The notes under the pieces: generated by a model | Database searches by the model: none | Told to the model about the DNA's origin: nothing | Seen by the model: the letters and a program-made list of their open reading frames with translations, nothing else | Program-made: the position numbers and the translations under genes | Shown: positions 51,996 to 60,579 of the stretch, in pieces | How the letters are laid out: each line of letters opens with the position of its first letter | Position numbering within the stretch: the first letter of the stretch is position 1 | NCBI RefSeq assembly: GCF_024721265.1 | Contig: NZ_JAMXOC010000012.1 | Coordinates: forward strand, 1-64,000 | Length of the DNA: 64,000 nucleotides | Reading direction: 5' to 3' | DNA from: Ohessyouella blattaphilus | GTDB taxonomy: Bacteria > Bacillota > Clostridia > Lachnospirales > Lachnospiraceae

Positions 51996-53351
51996 TTAAC
52001 TACTCTTCATTGCATCTCGTTTATTTTTACTTTCCCAAATATAATACACCGGTAATCCTGTACCAACTGCAATAACCGCACTGATAAGCCCTGGAATCGG
52101 CGCCCAAAGGAAGGTTGAATAAATCAAAGTTCCCGTCATAATCATTGCTATTAAAACCATTAGCAGTCTTGCCGGCATTTTATAAGTTGGTTTGTAGTGG
52201 GCCTTATTCTTCAATACTAAAATTGTCCCAAAAGTCAAGAAATTCTTAAGCAAGGCTACTAAGGTAAAGTATCCTAATAAATCCGCCAGATTTGTGGCAA
52301 AGATTAATACAATCGCCACCGCACACTGAATGATAATTGAAAAATAAGGTGTTTCAAACTTGGGATGTACTTTTGCAAAAGATTTAAAGAACAGACCATC
52401 CTTTGCCATTGCATATTCAATTCTCGGTTGGAACATGATACAGCTTGATAGCGAACCAATTACCACAATAATTGCCATGACTGCTACAATCGTACCAGCC
52501 GCACCGCCAATAACCGGTATCTTTGATGCAAGAAGCGCAATCGGTGCTTCCGAACTAGATAATTCTCCCACTGAAAGCAAGCCAGAAGCAACCACTGTTA
52601 GAGCAACATAAAGACCTAATACGATAACTGCTGTTAAAATAAGACCTTTTGGTAGGTTTTTCTCAGGATTCTTAATTTCACCTGACATATAACACGGAGC
52701 TGCCATACCATCAAAAGACCAGGTTGTCGCTGAAACACCCGCTAACAAGGCTAGAATGCCTGTTGCACTTGCTCCCGCTAGCGGAGCTGTTGACATAAAT
52801 AACTCGCCTTTAATAAAGAACAGACCTACGCCAATAATTAATACAAAAGGAATAACCTTCAAAGCCGTAATAAAGGTTTGAAACTTTCCGCCGCCTTCTA
52901 CCGAGCGTAAGTGGACACACATAAACACTAGCACAAAGGCTACCGCCACAAGCTTAGCTGAAAGACCACCAATCGGTAAGAAAAACGCCAGATAATTTGC
53001 AATCGCTAATGCCATAATCGAAATTGACGGTGGATCCGTTGCCCAAAAGCTTACCCAACCGCATAAAAACGCTAAAGGTCTAGATCCCGCCTCCTTAAAA
53101 TATATATATTGCCCGCCATCTTCAGGGAACGCACTAGCAAGCTCTGCATAGCAGAAGTTTGCCGGAATCTGCACCAAGCCACCAATTAAAAATGCCAAAA
53201 TAAGAAACAAGCTGCTGCCTGCCGCTGCTGATACCTCACTTAGGGATGAAAATATTCCCGACCCTACTGTTGTTCCTACGCCCAGAGCGATAACCGCACT
53301 AAGACCTAATTTCCTGCCTAATTCCACAGGTTGATTTTTTTGATTACTCAT
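51996..53351 (-). CDS. APC-family amino acid / fructosamine permease, FrlA-like
   Basis: A 451-residue transporter with 12 hydrophobic segments and the APC N-terminal motif GLSAVIALGVGTTVGSGIFSSL, followed by GGQYIYFKEAGSRPLAF. Its position with FrlB-, FrlC- and FrlD-like genes suggests uptake of fructoselysine or a similar Amadori product (as FrlA does). It overlaps the SGNH gene by 4 bp. Confidence 0.87.
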   Translation of the reverse strand: MSNQKNQPVELGRKLGLSAVIALGVGTTVGSGIFSSLSEVSAAAGSSLFLILAFLIGGLVQIPANFCYAELASAFPEDGGQYIYFKEAGSRPLAFLCGWVSFWATDPPSISIMALAIANYLAFFLPIGGLSAKLVAVAFVLVFMCVHLRSVEGGGKFQTFITALKVIPFVLIIGVGLFFIKGELFMSTAPLAGASATGILALLAGVSATTWSFDGMAAPCYMSGEIKNPEKNLPKGLILTAVIVLGLYVALTVVASGLLSVGELSSSEAPIALLASKIPVIGGAAGTIVAVMAIIVVIGSLSSCIMFQPRIEYAMAKDGLFFKSFAKVHPKFETPYFSIIIQCAVAIVLIFATNLADLLGYFTLVALLKNFLTFGTILVLKNKAHYKPTYKMPARLLMVLIAMIMTGTLIYSTFLWAPIPGLISAVIAVGTGLPVYYIWESKNKRDAMKSS

Positions 53352-53995
53352 TCTTCTCTCTCCTTCATCTTTTTTATAACCGCGGCTAATGCCGTGCCTA
53401 TCCTTTTATGACCCTCCAAGTCCAAGTGTATTCCATCACTACCTAATTCACGAACCACCTCACCAGCATCAAAGAACACACACTTATATTTCTTAGACAA
53501 TTCAAGGTAGTGCCTTGCTAACTCTTGACTTTTTACTACCGATTCCTGATCAAACATGGAATCCTCAACTTTTCCCAGCGGAACTGGTGCCGCAAGAATA
53601 ACCTTCGTTCTTTGCTCTGTATTCCTAATAATATCCAGCGCCCTAACTAGCATCTCTTCCATTCCATAACTAATCACGGTCGCATTCACCATAAAGCGAA
53701 TCTTAGTGTCGTTTGTTCCAAGCATAATTATCAAGAAATCCAAAGGTGCATGAGATAACAAGATTGGTAAAACCTGCTCGATTCCGCAGCGCTGGGGTTC
53801 TATTAAATCCGCAAACACCGTCGTACGCCCATTAAGACCTTCTTCTACTACTCGATATTCCTCACCGAGTGTCGCTTGCAAAATCCCAGGATATCGTTCA
53901 TCTTCGAGATAACGCTCTCCCGAGCCCGGAATATAGCCCCAAGTATTGGAATCGCCAAAACAAAGCACTCTCTTCTTTTTCATTTTATTCTTCAT
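53348..53995 (-). CDS. SGNH/GDSL-family esterase
   Basis: A 215-residue SGNH hydrolase: CFGDSNTWGY (Ser), EEGLNGRTT, GTNDTKIRF (Asn) and DGIHLDLEGH (Asp, His). It is similar in layout to the enzyme at 23599. No signal peptide. It is the first gene of the operon, before the permease gene, and is transcribed from the promoter at 54070-54098. Possibly deacylates an imported sugar adduct (inference). Confidence 0.85.
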   Translation of the reverse strand: MKNKMKKKRVLCFGDSNTWGYIPGSGERYLEDERYPGILQATLGEEYRVVEEGLNGRTTVFADLIEPQRCGIEQVLPILLSHAPLDFLIIMLGTNDTKIRFMVNATVISYGMEEMLVRALDIIRNTEQRTKVILAAPVPLGKVEDSMFDQESVVKSQELARHYLELSKKYKCVFFDAGEVVRELGSDGIHLDLEGHKRIGTALAAVIKKMKEREE

Positions 53996-54058
53996 AATTC
54001 AAATACTCCTATCACCTCCAGCTTTCTTGCATCACTCGTACATGTTAGCATTGTTTTA

Positions 54059-54098
54059 ATACCAATTTAAGTATATGTAAGTACGGCTTTTATGTCAA
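54059..54098 (-). promoter_or_regulatory. Promoter and candidate GntR site of fructosamine operon 1
   Basis: On the minus strand TTGACA (54093-54098), 17-bp spacer and TATACT (54070-54075). The 17-bp sequence ATACCAATTTAAGTATA (plus strand, 54059-54075) overlaps the -10 box and is identical to 61417-61433. It has ATAC/GTAT half-sites, as expected of a GntR/HutC operator. Confidence 0.82.
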
Positions 54099-54236
54099 GT
54101 ATCTATATTTCATAATTTAATCACCGCTGTTTTGTGCATATTTTAGCAATCTTGTCCTTGCGCACCTGTTCAAGCTGTGTTAATTTAGAGTAAATTGGTT
54201 TGTTTTAACACATCACTTATTCAGAGGAGGTATTAC

Positions 54237-55781
54237 ATGTTTTCACAGTTTCCAAACTATCTTATCAAATCCGACAACCTATTTACCGGTTTAGAATCAG
54301 ACCCGATGTCTGGCGTCATCGCCATCACCGACAATATCATAAGCGGCATTTATGCTAATGAAGAAGCCGCCCCCCAAGGACCGGATACTCAGGTGATCAA
54401 TGCCACCGGAAAGACGGTTGCCCCAGCCAACACCGATGTTCACACCTTCTTTACCGGTTACCTATTAACCACTTTCGGCCTTGACCTAGGCAATCAGGGC
54501 ACAAAGCAGGAAGTTTTAGCCGCCTTATCAAACTATACCAATCAGAATCCTGATATCAGCTTAATCATCGCTCAAAATCTAGACGTTAATTTAAGACTTT
54601 CCGCCAGTGATCTAGATAATATCTGTCAAGATCGCCCCCTTGTGGCCTTTCACCCTTATAACGAACAGTGTTGCCTAAATAGCAAAGCAAAGGAAACTTA
54701 TGATTTCGACCAAGACAATTGCTATAGCGAAGCCATGTGGAAGCTCTTACGAAACCTTCTGGCCGAAAAAGAATTAGCAAGAGAAGCTTTTATCAATTAC
54801 ATGTTCATGCTAAACCAAAGAGGCGTAACCTCCGTCAAGGAGATGGGGTTTGATGATTTCTATGGTTTTACCCAAGTATTAGAAGACCTAGAAGAAAGCA
54901 ATCAATTAACCTTACGGGTTCACTTTATGAGCCAGCCAGTTGGCGCCCCTCTTAACCTTACCTACGCCAAGAGCATGAAAGATAAATTCCACAGTAACTT
55001 CCTATCTTTCTCCGGTTTCAACCAAATGACCGACGGCTCAATCAGCCAATACGAAGGCGACTTAAAACACCCCTACAAGGATCAAAGCTTTACCTGCAAG
55101 AAAGACATTGACTGGAGCGCCCTAGAAAAAGATACTTTGCTGGCTGACGAGGCGGGCTTTCGCTTTTCACTCCACGCTCAAGGAGACAATGCCATCAGCA
55201 AATGTTTATCCATTTTTGCCAAATGTCAAGTCGGGGATGATGGAAAGTTGATTAACAGACACGCCATTACCGACTTAGAGTATTCTGATGCAAACGACTT
55301 TGCACAAATGGCAAAGCTAGGCGTAGTTGCCGAAGTGTATCCCCAAATCATGTCTCTATATACCCGCGAAGAGAAACTAGAAACCATCGATAAGATGTTA
55401 GGCGCCGATAGAGGCAAAGATTACTGGAATCGCCGGGCAATGGCTGACTCTGGGGTAACCATCTCCTGCGGAACGGATTTGCCTCTGTTATTCCCTAGCT
55501 TACAAGAGTCTATCTATCACGCCTCTTACAACCTTTTCCCTGAAGGCGGCGCTTCATTTAACCAAGCAAATGGGCTGAGTATAGCAGAGGTAGTCAAGGC
55601 TTGGACATATGGCGGTCAGTACAATTTGGGAAGAGAAACCCTTCTCGGAACCCTAGAAGTCGGTAAATTAGCCGATCTAGTAATTTACAGCGACAACTTA
55701 TTCGCTGTCTCTGCCGAACAAGTTCGCAGTGTAGAGGTTGAGAAAACCTTATTAGACGGCAAGATTGTTTACGAGAAATAA
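54237..55781 (+). CDS. YtcJ-like amidohydrolase with altered metal motif
   Basis: A 514-residue protein that follows the amidohydrolase 3 (YtcJ) fold: N-terminal DNIISGIYA, RFSLHAQGDNAISKCL, and a late CGTDLPLLFPS. Where family members have HxH, it reads ANTDVHTFF (His69 kept, next ligand position not His). The ATG at 54237 has GAGGAGG at 6 bp, so the longer frame (from 54195) is rejected. It is divergent from fructosamine operon 1 and convergent with the GntR genes. The altered metal site makes its activity uncertain. Candidate promoter: TTGCGC-17-TAATTT around 54158-54186. Confidence 0.78.
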   Translation: MFSQFPNYLIKSDNLFTGLESDPMSGVIAITDNIISGIYANEEAAPQGPDTQVINATGKTVAPANTDVHTFFTGYLLTTFGLDLGNQGTKQEVLAALSNYTNQNPDISLIIAQNLDVNLRLSASDLDNICQDRPLVAFHPYNEQCCLNSKAKETYDFDQDNCYSEAMWKLLRNLLAEKELAREAFINYMFMLNQRGVTSVKEMGFDDFYGFTQVLEDLEESNQLTLRVHFMSQPVGAPLNLTYAKSMKDKFHSNFLSFSGFNQMTDGSISQYEGDLKHPYKDQSFTCKKDIDWSALEKDTLLADEAGFRFSLHAQGDNAISKCLSIFAKCQVGDDGKLINRHAITDLEYSDANDFAQMAKLGVVAEVYPQIMSLYTREEKLETIDKMLGADRGKDYWNRRAMADSGVTISCGTDLPLLFPSLQESIYHASYNLFPEGGASFNQANGLSIAEVVKAWTYGGQYNLGRETLLGTLEVGKLADLVIYSDNLFAVSAEQVRSVEVEKTLLDGKIVYEK

Positions 55782-55795
55782 AAAGACGCAGCTAA

Positions 55796-55829
55796 AAAGG
55801 CTAGGAAACCCCAACGTTTCCTAGCCTTT
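55796..55829. terminator. Bidirectional terminator
   Basis: AAAGGCTAGGAAAC (55796-55809) pairs with GTTTCCTAGCCTTT (55816-55829). It separates the amidohydrolase gene from the convergent GntR gene. Confidence 0.88.
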
Positions 55830-55845
55830 ACCTTTTGCTTATACG

Positions 55846-56595
55846 CTACTTAGAACTCTCAATATCATTGGCAAACTTAACCGTAAAGTTACATTTATCC
55901 CCTCTTGTATACGAACGGGAATACTCAATAACTCTTTCTTCTTCATCATAGGTCGTACAACAAAAAAGAAAAACCGGCTCATCCCTTCCCACATCAAGCA
56001 AACGAGCATCCGCCTTGCTTAACTGTATCAAATCTAAGGTCTGCCACGCCCTAATCGGCACAATATGATAAAACCCATAGATTTCATACATCCCGAATAC
56101 GCCAATATCAATCTCTTCCAGATTTGGCACTAGATATTCCGGTATATAGACATCCTGAATAGCAATGGGATCACCATCACCATAGTCCAAACGCTTAACA
56201 TGATAGATATAATCATCTGCCTTAATATTAAAAATACGAGCATACTTAAGTCCGGCCAGGCGCCTTTTCTTTAGTAATATCTTCTTTTTTGATTGCACAT
56301 TTTGTTTATGCATAGTCTGGGTAAACCCGCCCAAATCTTCCAAATCCCGTTCAATCTGCGAGACCACATATACGCCTTTTCCCTGCACCCGAATCAAAAG
56401 ACCTTCATTCACCAATTCATCAACTGCAATCCGCACCGTAGACCGATTCACTTCATACATTTGCATCAATTCGTGCTCAGACGGTATTGCTATTCCCCGT
56501 TGGTATTCTCCGTCTTCAATCTTGGAACGTATCAATTCACGCAGCTGCAAATATATCGGCGCACTGTAATCCACCTCTCCTTTATTTTGCACCAA
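55846..56595 (-). CDS. GntR/HutC-family regulator (UTRA domain), second copy
   Basis: A 249-residue regulator: winged helix (YLQLRELIRSKIEDGEYQRG, then MQMYEVNRSTVRIAVDEL and RVQGKGVYV) and a UTRA effector domain ending VIEYSRSYTRGDKCNF. FrlR-type proteins of this class control fructosamine genes with a fructosamine phosphate as ligand. TTG start at 56595 with GGAGG. It lies 11 bp after the other GntR gene; the two are related but clearly different in sequence. Confidence 0.88.
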   Translation of the reverse strand: MVQNKGEVDYSAPIYLQLRELIRSKIEDGEYQRGIAIPSEHELMQMYEVNRSTVRIAVDELVNEGLLIRVQGKGVYVVSQIERDLEDLGGFTQTMHKQNVQSKKKILLKKRRLAGLKYARIFNIKADDYIYHVKRLDYGDGDPIAIQDVYIPEYLVPNLEEIDIGVFGMYEIYGFYHIVPIRAWQTLDLIQLSKADARLLDVGRDEPVFLFCCTTYDEEERVIEYSRSYTRGDKCNFTVKFANDIESSK

Positions 56596-56606
56596 CTCCC
56601 CCTCCT

Positions 56607-57341
56607 TTACAAACGTCTTAGCTCACTACCAAAAGCAATCTGCTTTGAAAGCGTAATACTCTTAAAACACTCAAAAATCCGCTCTTTCTGGTCACGGGTA
56701 ACACCGGATTGGCAAATCGCCGGCGTACCAACTTCCACATCTAAATACTTCGCCTCAAGCAGGTTGCACCGCGTTAACGATAACTTCTCTTCTCCTCTTG
56801 TCGCTTCGATTCCATAGCGCTTTTTCAGAACCTCGTATACAGAGCCTTCATTAAAATTGTACTCTTCTATGCCCGGAAGATAAGCCGCATTAAAATAAAC
56901 CGTTTCATACAAGACCGGTACATCATCCAAATAGCGTAGCCGGCACAGCTTATAAAGCTTATGCCCTAGAACGACCTGAATCTTCTTACCTAGGTATTTA
57001 CTCGCTTCGCAAAATCCACTTTCCAACACCTCGCTATCAATCTTCCGTCCTGCCTGCTTTACCAAACTATAAAAACCCTGGGAATCCTGCAGATTACGCA
57101 CCAGCTTCTTCTGAGCAATATACGTACCCGACCCTGTTTTACTATACAAAATTCCCTCTTCTGTTAATTGCTTAATCGCTCCTCTAAGCGTCGTCCGATT
57201 ATAATTCCACAAATCACAAAGCACACGCTCTGCCGGAATCCGCTCCCCTGGCATTAGCCCATGCTCAATAATGTAGTTCTCTATATTTTCCATCGCCTCT
57301 TCACGAGGCCGCAGATAAGTGTCCGTCATATTTTCACTCAA
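56607..57341 (-). CDS. GntR/HutC-family regulator (UTRA domain), first copy
   Basis: A 244-residue GntR protein: winged helix (LMPGERIPAERVLCDLWNYNRTTLRGAIKQL, then YSKTGSGTYIA) and UTRA domain. The TTG start at 57341 is 5 bp from AGGAG; the ATG at 57329 is less well placed. It leads the pair of regulator genes, and one or both probably bind the shared site at 54059 and 61417. Confidence 0.87.
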   Translation of the reverse strand: MSENMTDTYLRPREEAMENIENYIIEHGLMPGERIPAERVLCDLWNYNRTTLRGAIKQLTEEGILYSKTGSGTYIAQKKLVRNLQDSQGFYSLVKQAGRKIDSEVLESGFCEASKYLGKKIQVVLGHKLYKLCRLRYLDDVPVLYETVYFNAAYLPGIEEYNFNEGSVYEVLKKRYGIEATRGEEKLSLTRCNLLEAKYLDVEVGTPAICQSGVTRDQKERIFECFKSITLSKQIAFGSELRRL

Positions 57342-57372
57342 TTCCTCTCCTTAGACTGATTCTCATTCTTAC

Positions 57373-57399
57373 ATTATATCAATCCAATAGAAGTGTCAA
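57373..57399 (-). promoter_or_regulatory. Possible promoter of the GntR pair
   Basis: On the minus strand TTGACA (57394-57399) and TATAAT (57373-57378) are only 15 bp apart, which is short for a sigma-A promoter. A second TTGACG lies about 17 bp further upstream. Confidence 0.45.
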
Positions 57400-57424
57400 T
57401 AAAAAGAAGCGTCAATAAAGAAGC

Positions 57425-57463
57425 GCCGCAACAAGCACCATTCTACCATGCACTCGTTACGGC
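57425..57463 (-). terminator. Hairpin between the FrlC-like and GntR genes
   Basis: GCCGCAACAAG (57425-57435) pairs with CTCGTTACGGC (57453-57463) with two G-T pairs. It follows the FrlC-like gene on the minus strand; the T-rich tail is interrupted (CTTCTTTATT). Confidence 0.6.
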
Positions 57464-57483
57464 CTCTTATTGTTAAGCTGATT

Positions 57484-58323
57484 CTACAGCCATTCTTTTT
57501 CCAACCAAGCAACCGACTTCTCAATCGAGCTATGAGGATCCAACCAATAAATGGAATCATTAATTTCCAAATCCACAATTCCTTGATAATCGTAATCTTC
57601 CAAGGTTTTCAAATAACTCTTCAAAGGTAACTCGCCATCTCCAAGAATGTAATGATAAGTATCCGAGAAGTGAATAAGCTTAATCTTCTCATTACCTAAA
57701 GCATCAAACCATTGGCTTAAGTTTTCGCCAGCAACCTCCATCGCCACTAGGTCAACACACACCTTCATCCTCCCCGAGTTTACTCCGTCCAAAACTCTTT
57801 GCAAGTCAGGCATTGCCAGCACTAAATTACTCTCATAAGGTTGTAGCTGTTCCAGAACAAGATCCACCTCATACTTTTCCGCTAGGTCTGCAATCCTTTT
57901 ATATGAGTCAATTAAACGTTCAAAAGAAACGTCTCGCGGAACATCCCTTAAGCCGCATCCAGAGTTTAAAAAGACTTTATCCGTTCCTAGCACCTTGGCA
58001 TCCTGCATTGCTAATTCAAAGAAATCTACCGTGCGCTTCCTGGTTTCTTTAGCTGGATCAGTAAAGCTATAAGGATAATTAAGAGTCTCCGGAGTATATA
58101 CAGCTACCTTTTGATTGTTCTTGTCTAATAGCCCCCTTATTTCCTCCAGTTTTCTTCCTGCTCCCGCCTGGTCATAATCCAAGCGGTAATAATGAGGTAA
58201 GCCGCCCCAAAAATCCACCCATTTTATGCCACACTTAGCCATTGACTCCACATAGTATTCAAAAGAATACTGACAATATTGAACGCTCATTACCGCAAAT
58301 CTATCTTTTGTTATCTTCGACAT
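57484..58323 (-). CDS. Sugar epimerase TIM barrel, FrlC-like (second copy)
   Basis: A 279-residue TIM barrel: CGIKWVDFWGGLPHYY, VDLVLEQLQPYESNLV (Glu), MKVCVDLVAM (Asp), KLIHFSDTYHYILGDGELPL (His) and GIVDLEIND (Glu). FrlC-type enzymes interconvert psicoselysine and fructoselysine (3-epimerisation). It lies 67 bp after the YjbQ gene and is the last enzyme gene before the regulators. AGGAGG before the ATG. It differs substantially from the copy at 59700, so the two may act on different adducts. Confidence 0.82.
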   Translation of the reverse strand: MSKITKDRFAVMSVQYCQYSFEYYVESMAKCGIKWVDFWGGLPHYYRLDYDQAGAGRKLEEIRGLLDKNNQKVAVYTPETLNYPYSFTDPAKETRKRTVDFFELAMQDAKVLGTDKVFLNSGCGLRDVPRDVSFERLIDSYKRIADLAEKYEVDLVLEQLQPYESNLVLAMPDLQRVLDGVNSGRMKVCVDLVAMEVAGENLSQWFDALGNEKIKLIHFSDTYHYILGDGELPLKSYLKTLEDYDYQGIVDLEINDSIYWLDPHSSIEKSVAWLEKEWL

Positions 58324-58390
58324 AAACTCCTCCTAATTCTAATACTCAAGTTATCGCTAATATCCTCTGCTTTGCAAAGGAAGACCGAAT

Positions 58391-58819
58391 TCACTCTCCC
58401 ATAATTTGAATTTTGATAGTTCTCTCAGCCGGCCCATCAAATTCACAGAAATAAACTTCTTGGGCCCCGCCTTTATCAAGCTCGCCATCTACAATAAGTA
58501 AATGACAATGATTGCCCACCACCAAAGATTTTAGGTGACCAGTCGGATTCCCGGCAGTAGACCCATAGTCGGCTAACATTCGGGCATGAGCATAAGGATG
58601 TTCTTCCGGCACCAATCTCTCTAGAAATTCGGTTATATCCCACTCTAAACACTCTAAAGCTTCATTAACCATAACTCCCGTTGTAGTATGCTTAGAAATA
58701 ACCGTGACTTGTCCATTCTTTATTTTGCTTTTTGCTAGCGCTTTATGTACTTCATCAGTGATTACCACTAATTTATTGTATGTATCTGTCAAAATAGTAA
58801 ATTCATAAACCTCTACCAT
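58391..58819 (-). CDS. YjbQ/UPF0047-family protein
   Basis: A 142-residue YjbQ protein: VISKHTTTGVMVNEALE (conserved His and Thr), GHLKSLVVGNHCHLLIVDGELDKG, then GAQEVYFCEFDGP. The family is described as having weak thiamine-phosphate synthase activity, but its role is unknown. The ATG at 58819 is 5 bp from GAGGAG and 11 bp after the preceding stop. Its presence in a fructosamine operon is unusual. Confidence 0.87.
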   Translation of the reverse strand: MVEVYEFTILTDTYNKLVVITDEVHKALAKSKIKNGQVTVISKHTTTGVMVNEALECLEWDITEFLERLVPEEHPYAHARMLADYGSTAGNPTGHLKSLVVGNHCHLLIVDGELDKGGAQEVYFCEFDGPAERTIKIQIMGE

Positions 58820-58830
58820 CTCGTCTCCTC

Positions 58831-59673
58831 TCACTGAATAAAGTCAAGAGCATTCTGACCCTTTATTAAGTCTATGGTTTCTTCTCGCAGATTCAATTTT
58901 GTCAACGCTTCCGCCATTCTAATCTGTTCAAAACGAGGATTAGCGCTGGCAAACATTACCTGATGGCGTAAGCTTCGATCAATCCAAGTCACCGGAATGT
59001 CTCTCGTAAACACCTGGGTGAAAAATTCCCTGGCGTTGTCAAAATACAACGCCCCTGTGTCTGCGTATACATTTTTATATTTCTGTAATAGCATCGCCGT
59101 TTCTCTTACCCAAGGCCAACCAAACTGAGTTAAACAAATACGTAATTTAGGTCTCTTATACGCCAGTTCTTCAAATTCAAGAGGCGCTGAATACTTGGTT
59201 AACGTATTCGGCTCCCAGCTAAGTCCGCTATGGAAGACAATCGGCTTATTATACTTCTCGCACAAGTCATAAAGGGCTTTTAACCGGTCATCCAAAGGAT
59301 ACATCTGCAAGCGATTTAAATTAAGCTTTAGACCCTTAAGTCGCAGATCAGCAAAGGCTCTTTCCGCCTTTTCTAAACAATCATCCATTAATGGGTCGGC
59401 ACTTGCGAACCCGATAAAGCGCTCCGGATAGTCATTAACCAACCTTGCCACTTCTTCATTTGTCACCAGAGGTACTCCTAAGATAGACGAATAGTCGTCC
59501 GGTAATAAGCACAACTTATCCAAGCCGGCACACGCCATTTGGTTAAAAATGTGCGTCATCTTGGCCGTACCATTCTTATGAATATTTAGCTCATCGTGAC
59601 GCAAGCGCTCTTGCTTCACATCTTGATTAATCGGTTCGTAAAAGGCCGGACTAACATTCATATCAATAAACAT
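58831..59673 (-). CDS. Amidohydrolase 2 family protein lacking the N-terminal HxH
   Basis: A 280-residue TIM-barrel protein of the amidohydrolase 2 group. Residues ~75-260 fit well (FIGFASADPLMDD, LKGLKLNLNRLQMYPLDDR, PIVFHSGLSW, NVYADTGALYF, VMFASANPRFE). The N-terminus reads FIDMNVSPAFYEP where members have ID(x)HxH, so two metal ligands are missing. The ATG at 59673 follows GAGGAA. It may be a non-metal or non-enzymatic relative, or use a different metal set. It lies between FrlC and YjbQ genes in the second fructosamine operon. Confidence 0.8.
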   Translation of the reverse strand: MFIDMNVSPAFYEPINQDVKQERLRHDELNIHKNGTAKMTHIFNQMACAGLDKLCLLPDDYSSILGVPLVTNEEVARLVNDYPERFIGFASADPLMDDCLEKAERAFADLRLKGLKLNLNRLQMYPLDDRLKALYDLCEKYNKPIVFHSGLSWEPNTLTKYSAPLEFEELAYKRPKLRICLTQFGWPWVRETAMLLQKYKNVYADTGALYFDNAREFFTQVFTRDIPVTWIDRSLRHQVMFASANPRFEQIRMAEALTKLNLREETIDLIKGQNALDFIQ

Positions 59674-59699
59674 CAAGCTTTCCTCATTTCATCTAGTTA

Positions 59700-60530
59700 T
59701 TAGTATTCGGCATCTGCCATCATTTTCCTAACATTATCAATGGCTCTGCGGGCGTAGAAACGCGGTTCATTGATATACCCCAAAACCAGCTCAAGTGTTG
59801 CTGTACGATTATAGCCAACGTACTTCAAGTCTTTAATCAGCTCCGGCATAGGAATGCTTCCTTCTCCTGGCATAATATGATCATCCGTTCCTGATGTCCC
59901 GTCGATAATATGCATATGGTACATCTTATCCCCTAATAAATCCAGGTAATTCATAATACTTTCATTCTGAACGTAAGGCGGTACCAAGTCGCACATCGTC
60001 ACCAAATACGGAGAATCGATTTTATCTAGCAGCTCTTTCGCATCCATAGCACTGCGGAAGACATTGCTTTCGTACGGGGTTAAGGTTTCAATCGTAATCT
60101 TAACACCAACCTTTTCTGCATGATCCACCAGCTCTTTCACCGTTTTTTCCATCCGCTCCCATACTTCTTTTCTAGAAACGTAATACCCTGCATGAGCCGG
60201 TGAAATAAGCATGTAGTCCGAACCCATCTCCTTTGCCATATCCAATGATAATTTAAGATATTCTACCGCATCTTCCCTCTGTCTCTCACTACCAATCATA
60301 AAATTGTAAGGATATGCATTATGCTCAGGTGTAAATCCTAACACTGGCATTTCATACTTATCAATCAAACGCTTAACATCTTCAATTTCACCAGCCTTTA
60401 AGTCTGGCGCAAAGGCATGAGGTCTTCCACCCCAAAGCTCGATGTAATCATACCCAAAGCGCTTTGCATCCTCAAAGCAGTGCTCCAAGGGATTTCTTTG
60501 ATACCCTGATGTAAACATTCCTAATTTCAT
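59700..60530 (-). CDS. Sugar epimerase TIM barrel, FrlC-like (first copy)
   Basis: A 276-residue TIM barrel close to FrlC: MKLGMFTSGYQRNPLEHCFEDA, GYDYIELWGGRPHAF, TPEHNAYPYNFM, KITIETLTPYESNV (Glu), LVTMCDLVPP (Asp), HMHIIDGTSGTDDH (His) and ATLELVLGY (Glu). It should 3-epimerise a psicosamine adduct to the fructosamine. GGAGG before the ATG. It follows the second FrlD-like kinase by 49 bp. Confidence 0.88.
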   Translation of the reverse strand: MKLGMFTSGYQRNPLEHCFEDAKRFGYDYIELWGGRPHAFAPDLKAGEIEDVKRLIDKYEMPVLGFTPEHNAYPYNFMIGSERQREDAVEYLKLSLDMAKEMGSDYMLISPAHAGYYVSRKEVWERMEKTVKELVDHAEKVGVKITIETLTPYESNVFRSAMDAKELLDKIDSPYLVTMCDLVPPYVQNESIMNYLDLLGDKMYHMHIIDGTSGTDDHIMPGEGSIPMPELIKDLKYVGYNRTATLELVLGYINEPRFYARRAIDNVRKMMADAEY

Positions 60531-60579
60531 TTTGACACCTCCGTTTATTATGTGTTATATAACCGCGGCAAAGCCGGGT

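Noticed and set aside
57396-57578. 60-codon minus-strand frame at the end of the FrlC-like gene
   Set aside because: It overlaps the 3' end of a clear gene in another frame and includes the terminator hairpin.
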